A stretch of DNA of 64,000 nt from CAYLUN01 sp964386865 (lineage in GTDB: Bacteria; Verrucomicrobiota; Kiritimatiellia; RFP12; UBA1067), in the NCBI GenBank assembly GCA_964386865.1, contig CAYLUN010000006.1:1-64000 (forward strand), written 5' to 3'. A program made the position numbers and the translations under genes. Every line of letters starts with the position of its first letter. Positions within the stretch are counted from its first letter, which is position 1. This document shows positions 62,174 to 64,000 of this stretch, piece by piece. The notes beneath the pieces are model-generated. The model saw nothing but the letters and a program-made list of their open reading frames with translations. It ran no database searches and was not told where the DNA came from.

Positions 62174-63130
62174 ATGACGCAGAGCTTCTGGAGAACCGCG
62201 GGGCCCCTAGGCTGCCTCCTGTTGGCGCAGGCGGCCGTCTGCGCCGCGCCGCCGGATGACGCGTCCCCGCCGCGGCTGGTCACAGCCGCGACGCGCGCCG
62301 ACCCGCAGGCGCTGGCTGAGTTGCAGAGACCGGGCACGCCGATTTTTCAGGACGATTTCGAAACCGACGCGTCGCTCGCGAAGTACTTCGAGATCCGCGG
62401 GCTCAAAGAGGGACACGCCAAGCGGGTCACTGACCCCGCCCTCGCGCACAGCGGAGCTGGGGCGCTCCAGCTCACGGCGGTCGGACGGGACGGCAAGGAG
62501 TCGGGCTCAGGCGCCACGGGCTGGCTGGGCAGCGACGGCTACGACCGCGTCTACCTGCGCCTCTACATCAAGTACGCCGACGACTACGACCAGGGCAACC
62601 TCAACCACACGGGCGGCAGCCTGGCCGCGGTCGCGGGCTCGGACCGCTGGGCGGGAATGGGCTCGGCGGGCCTTCGGCCGCGCGGCGACGACCGCTTCAA
62701 CAGCCGGTTCGAGCCCTGGTGCGACTGGCGGCGGCTGACTCCGCCGGGCTACCTCTTTCTTTACACGTACTGGATGGAGATGCAGCGCGACCGCGACGGC
62801 CACTACTGGGGCAACATGCTCGGCCCCGACGCGAGCGCGCGCGTCGTGCCCACGCGCGGCCAGTGGGTCTGCCTCGAGCACATGATCAAGGCGAACGACG
62901 TCGGGCAGGCGAACGGCGAGCTCGCGGCGTGGATCGACGGCAAACTTTATATCCACTACACCGGCATCCGGTGGCGCTCGTCGCCGGACGTCAGTCTCAA
63001 ACGGTTCGACCTCGGCGTGTACATCCACGCGGCCGCGAAAGACAACACGGTCTGGTACGACGACGTCGCGCTCTCGACCGGCTACGTCGGGCCCCAGACA
63101 AACTGCGTGCAGGTGACGCCGGCGTTGTGA
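62174..63130 (+). CDS. Secreted jelly-roll (ConA-like / polysaccharide-lyase-like) protein
   Basis: A 318-residue exported protein. The ATG at 62174 has GGAGG 5 nt upstream and begins a signal peptide (GPLGCLLLAQAAVCAAP). The body is an all-beta jelly roll: FQDDFETDASLAKYFEIRG, SGAGALQLTAVG, YDRVYLRLYIKYADDYD, VCLEHMIKANDVGQANGE, AWIDGKLYIHY and WYDDVALSTGYVGP. The order resembles PL14/PL20-type lyases and related ConA-like glycan-binding proteins, but the catalytic residues cannot be assigned. It is probably a periplasmic or surface protein acting on polysaccharide. It is divergent from the HAD cassette and separated from it by a family D repeat. Confidence 0.65.
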   Translation: MTQSFWRTAGPLGCLLLAQAAVCAAPPDDASPPRLVTAATRADPQALAELQRPGTPIFQDDFETDASLAKYFEIRGLKEGHAKRVTDPALAHSGAGALQLTAVGRDGKESGSGATGWLGSDGYDRVYLRLYIKYADDYDQGNLNHTGGSLAAVAGSDRWAGMGSAGLRPRGDDRFNSRFEPWCDWRRLTPPGYLFLYTYWMEMQRDRDGHYWGNMLGPDASARVVPTRGQWVCLEHMIKANDVGQANGELAAWIDGKLYIHYTGIRWRSSPDVSLKRFDLGVYIHAAAKDNTVWYDDVALSTGYVGPQTNCVQVTPAL

Positions 63131-63205
63131 GGCGGCCGGCCCTAACCGCTCGGGAGGGCCCGCGTCCCCGCGGGCTGCGGGCTGCTGTACCAGGCCGCGC
63201 GACTG

Positions 63206-63544
63206 TTACGGCTTGAAGCGCTTCCAGAGGATCAGGACGCCGACGGCTACGACGCACCAAGCTCCGAGGGCGAGCGCGATCGACTGCACGACGGGGAAGC
63301 GCTTCTCGCACCAGTAGAGCCCGCCCAAGAACGCGACGTACGCGAGCGTCGAGAACAGGCCGAACAGTGCGGTGGTCTGCACGGCCGCCGCGCCGCGCTC
63401 CACGTGCATGAAGTAGTAGGTGGGCAGGCTGATGGCCGGAATCATGAGCACGAGTCCGGCGGCGTAATAGTGCTTGGTCTGCGCCAAGTAGTGGATAACC
63501 AGCATGATCAGCGCACCGATCAGACACTTGAAAGCCACATGCAT
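63206..63544 (-). CDS. glpM: GlpM-family small membrane protein
   Basis: A 112-residue integral membrane protein with four hydrophobic segments (CLIGALIMLVIHYLAQ, YYAAGLVLMIPAISLPTYYF, TALFGLFSTLAYVAFLGGLYW, SIALALGAWCVVAVGVLILW). Length and the KHYYAAGLV segment fit the GlpM family, first noted in Pseudomonas as affecting alginate production and glycerol metabolism; its biochemical role is unknown. The ATG at 63544 is favoured by AAGGTCGAG upstream. It lies just downstream of, and on the same strand as, the partial surface-protein gene. Confidence 0.7.
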   Translation of the reverse strand: MHVAFKCLIGALIMLVIHYLAQTKHYYAAGLVLMIPAISLPTYYFMHVERGAAAVQTTALFGLFSTLAYVAFLGGLYWCEKRFPVVQSIALALGAWCVVAVGVLILWKRFKP

Positions 63545-63576
63545 ATCGCTCGACCTTTTCGTTTGGGACGCAGGCG

Positions 63577-64000
63577 TCAGCGCGTCTGGATGATGCGGAA
63601 GAATGCGTTGGTGGGCGCGCCAAACGCGGCGGGCGTCAGCAGGTACGACAGCGTGCCGCCGGTTCCCGCGACCGGCGAGCCGGCGTTGACCGGCTGCCAG
63701 TCCGGCGCGGCGAGGCGGGGGCTCCACTCGATCGTGTAGAAGGCGTCGGGCTTGCTCGCCCACTGCAGGTCGACCGTCCCGGCGGAGCGGTCCGCGAGGA
63801 GCGCGGCGGCTTGAAGCGAGGCCGTGTCCACCGCGAACGAGAGGCCCGTGCTCTGCTCGGCGCCCGCGTTATCGAGGGCGCGCACCTGAGCGGCGAACGG
63901 GCCGGACTGCCCCGCCGCGGGCTGCCACTGCAGCAGGCCCGTGGCGGTGTCGAGCGTCATGCCATCGGGGCCGGACTCGAGGCTGTAGGAGAGGCGGTTG
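63577..64000 (-). CDS. C-terminal end of a large Ig-like surface protein (5' end outside window)
   Basis: 141 residues of a protein that enters from beyond the window. It has a putative-Ig repeat (SGPDGMTLDTATGLLQWQPAAG, close to SGPGGMNLDTNTGAVAWTP in the giant gene) followed by the same C-terminal module as two other proteins here: FYTIEWSPRL, a Trp, and a terminal FFRIIQTR. It is probably another large secreted adhesin-like protein. The visible part contains no enzyme domain. Confidence 0.75.
   Translation of the reverse strand, partial: NRLSYSLESGPDGMTLDTATGLLQWQPAAGQSGPFAAQVRALDNAGAEQSTGLSFAVDTASLQAAALLADRSAGTVDLQWASKPDAFYTIEWSPRLAAPDWQPVNAGSPVAGTGGTLSYLLTPAAFGAPTNAFFRIIQTR

Overview
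The window is GC-rich DNA, probably a scaffold from a metagenome-assembled genome because it contains two runs of exactly 100 N. The gene content points to a fermentative, glycan-degrading, Gram-negative member of the PVC group, most likely Verrucomicrobiota/Kiritimatiellota. That assignment is inferred from secreted sulfatases, GH2/GH5/GH28-like/GH92 enzymes, very large LamG/PKD/PA14 surface proteins, phosphotransacetylase plus acetate kinase, and a Gram-negative envelope chaperone. No rRNA marker is present and I recognised no tRNA.

Layout. 1-9.8 kb: a truncated membrane Ser/Thr kinase, a small lipoprotein, a TPR membrane protein, guanine deaminase, an Rrf2 regulator, a secreted GH2 enzyme carrying a discoidin domain, a FecR-domain protein and a SurA/PpiD-type chaperone. 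9.8-17 kb: an MFS exporter, a LexA/UmuD-like repressor divergent from a Y-family polymerase with a shared SOS-type operator, a membrane-anchored methyltransferase, a degenerate L,D-transpeptidase-like protein, PdxJ and a GNAT enzyme. 17-31 kb: a 1,498-residue multidomain secreted protein with a probable metallopeptidase core, a decayed lipoprotein gene, an unknown membrane protein, GH92, a XylR-type regulator, a GH42-like protein and a GH28-like beta-helix protein. 31-36.6 kb: central metabolism (pta-ackA, glmM) and a GlmU-like left-handed beta-helix protein. 36.6-41.5 kb: two sulfatases, a GH5-like enzyme, and a third sulfatase remnant split by a small transposon-like element. 41.5-54 kb: one gene for a secreted protein of more than 4,100 residues, interrupted by both assembly gaps. 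54-64 kb: a zinc-uptake ABC operon preceded by a TM1266-type regulator and proC, a PVC-type conserved protein, a translationally coupled HAD / PfkB / deoxyhypusine-synthase-like cassette, a secreted jelly-roll protein, GlpM and the C-terminus of another surface protein.

How it fits together. The secreted enzymes would strip sulfate and cleave side chains and backbone of complex glycans. XylR is probably a sugar-responsive regulator of the neighbouring glycosidases, and Pta-AckA would recover ATP from acetyl-CoA as acetate. GlmM and the beta-helix protein would serve amino-sugar nucleotide synthesis. Intergenic regions are rich in short GC-rich palindromic repeats of several families, some of which enter coding sequence. 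These repeats, the MITE-like insertion, the HAD/PfkB/DHS-like cassette and the nested-domain surface proteins are the most unusual content.
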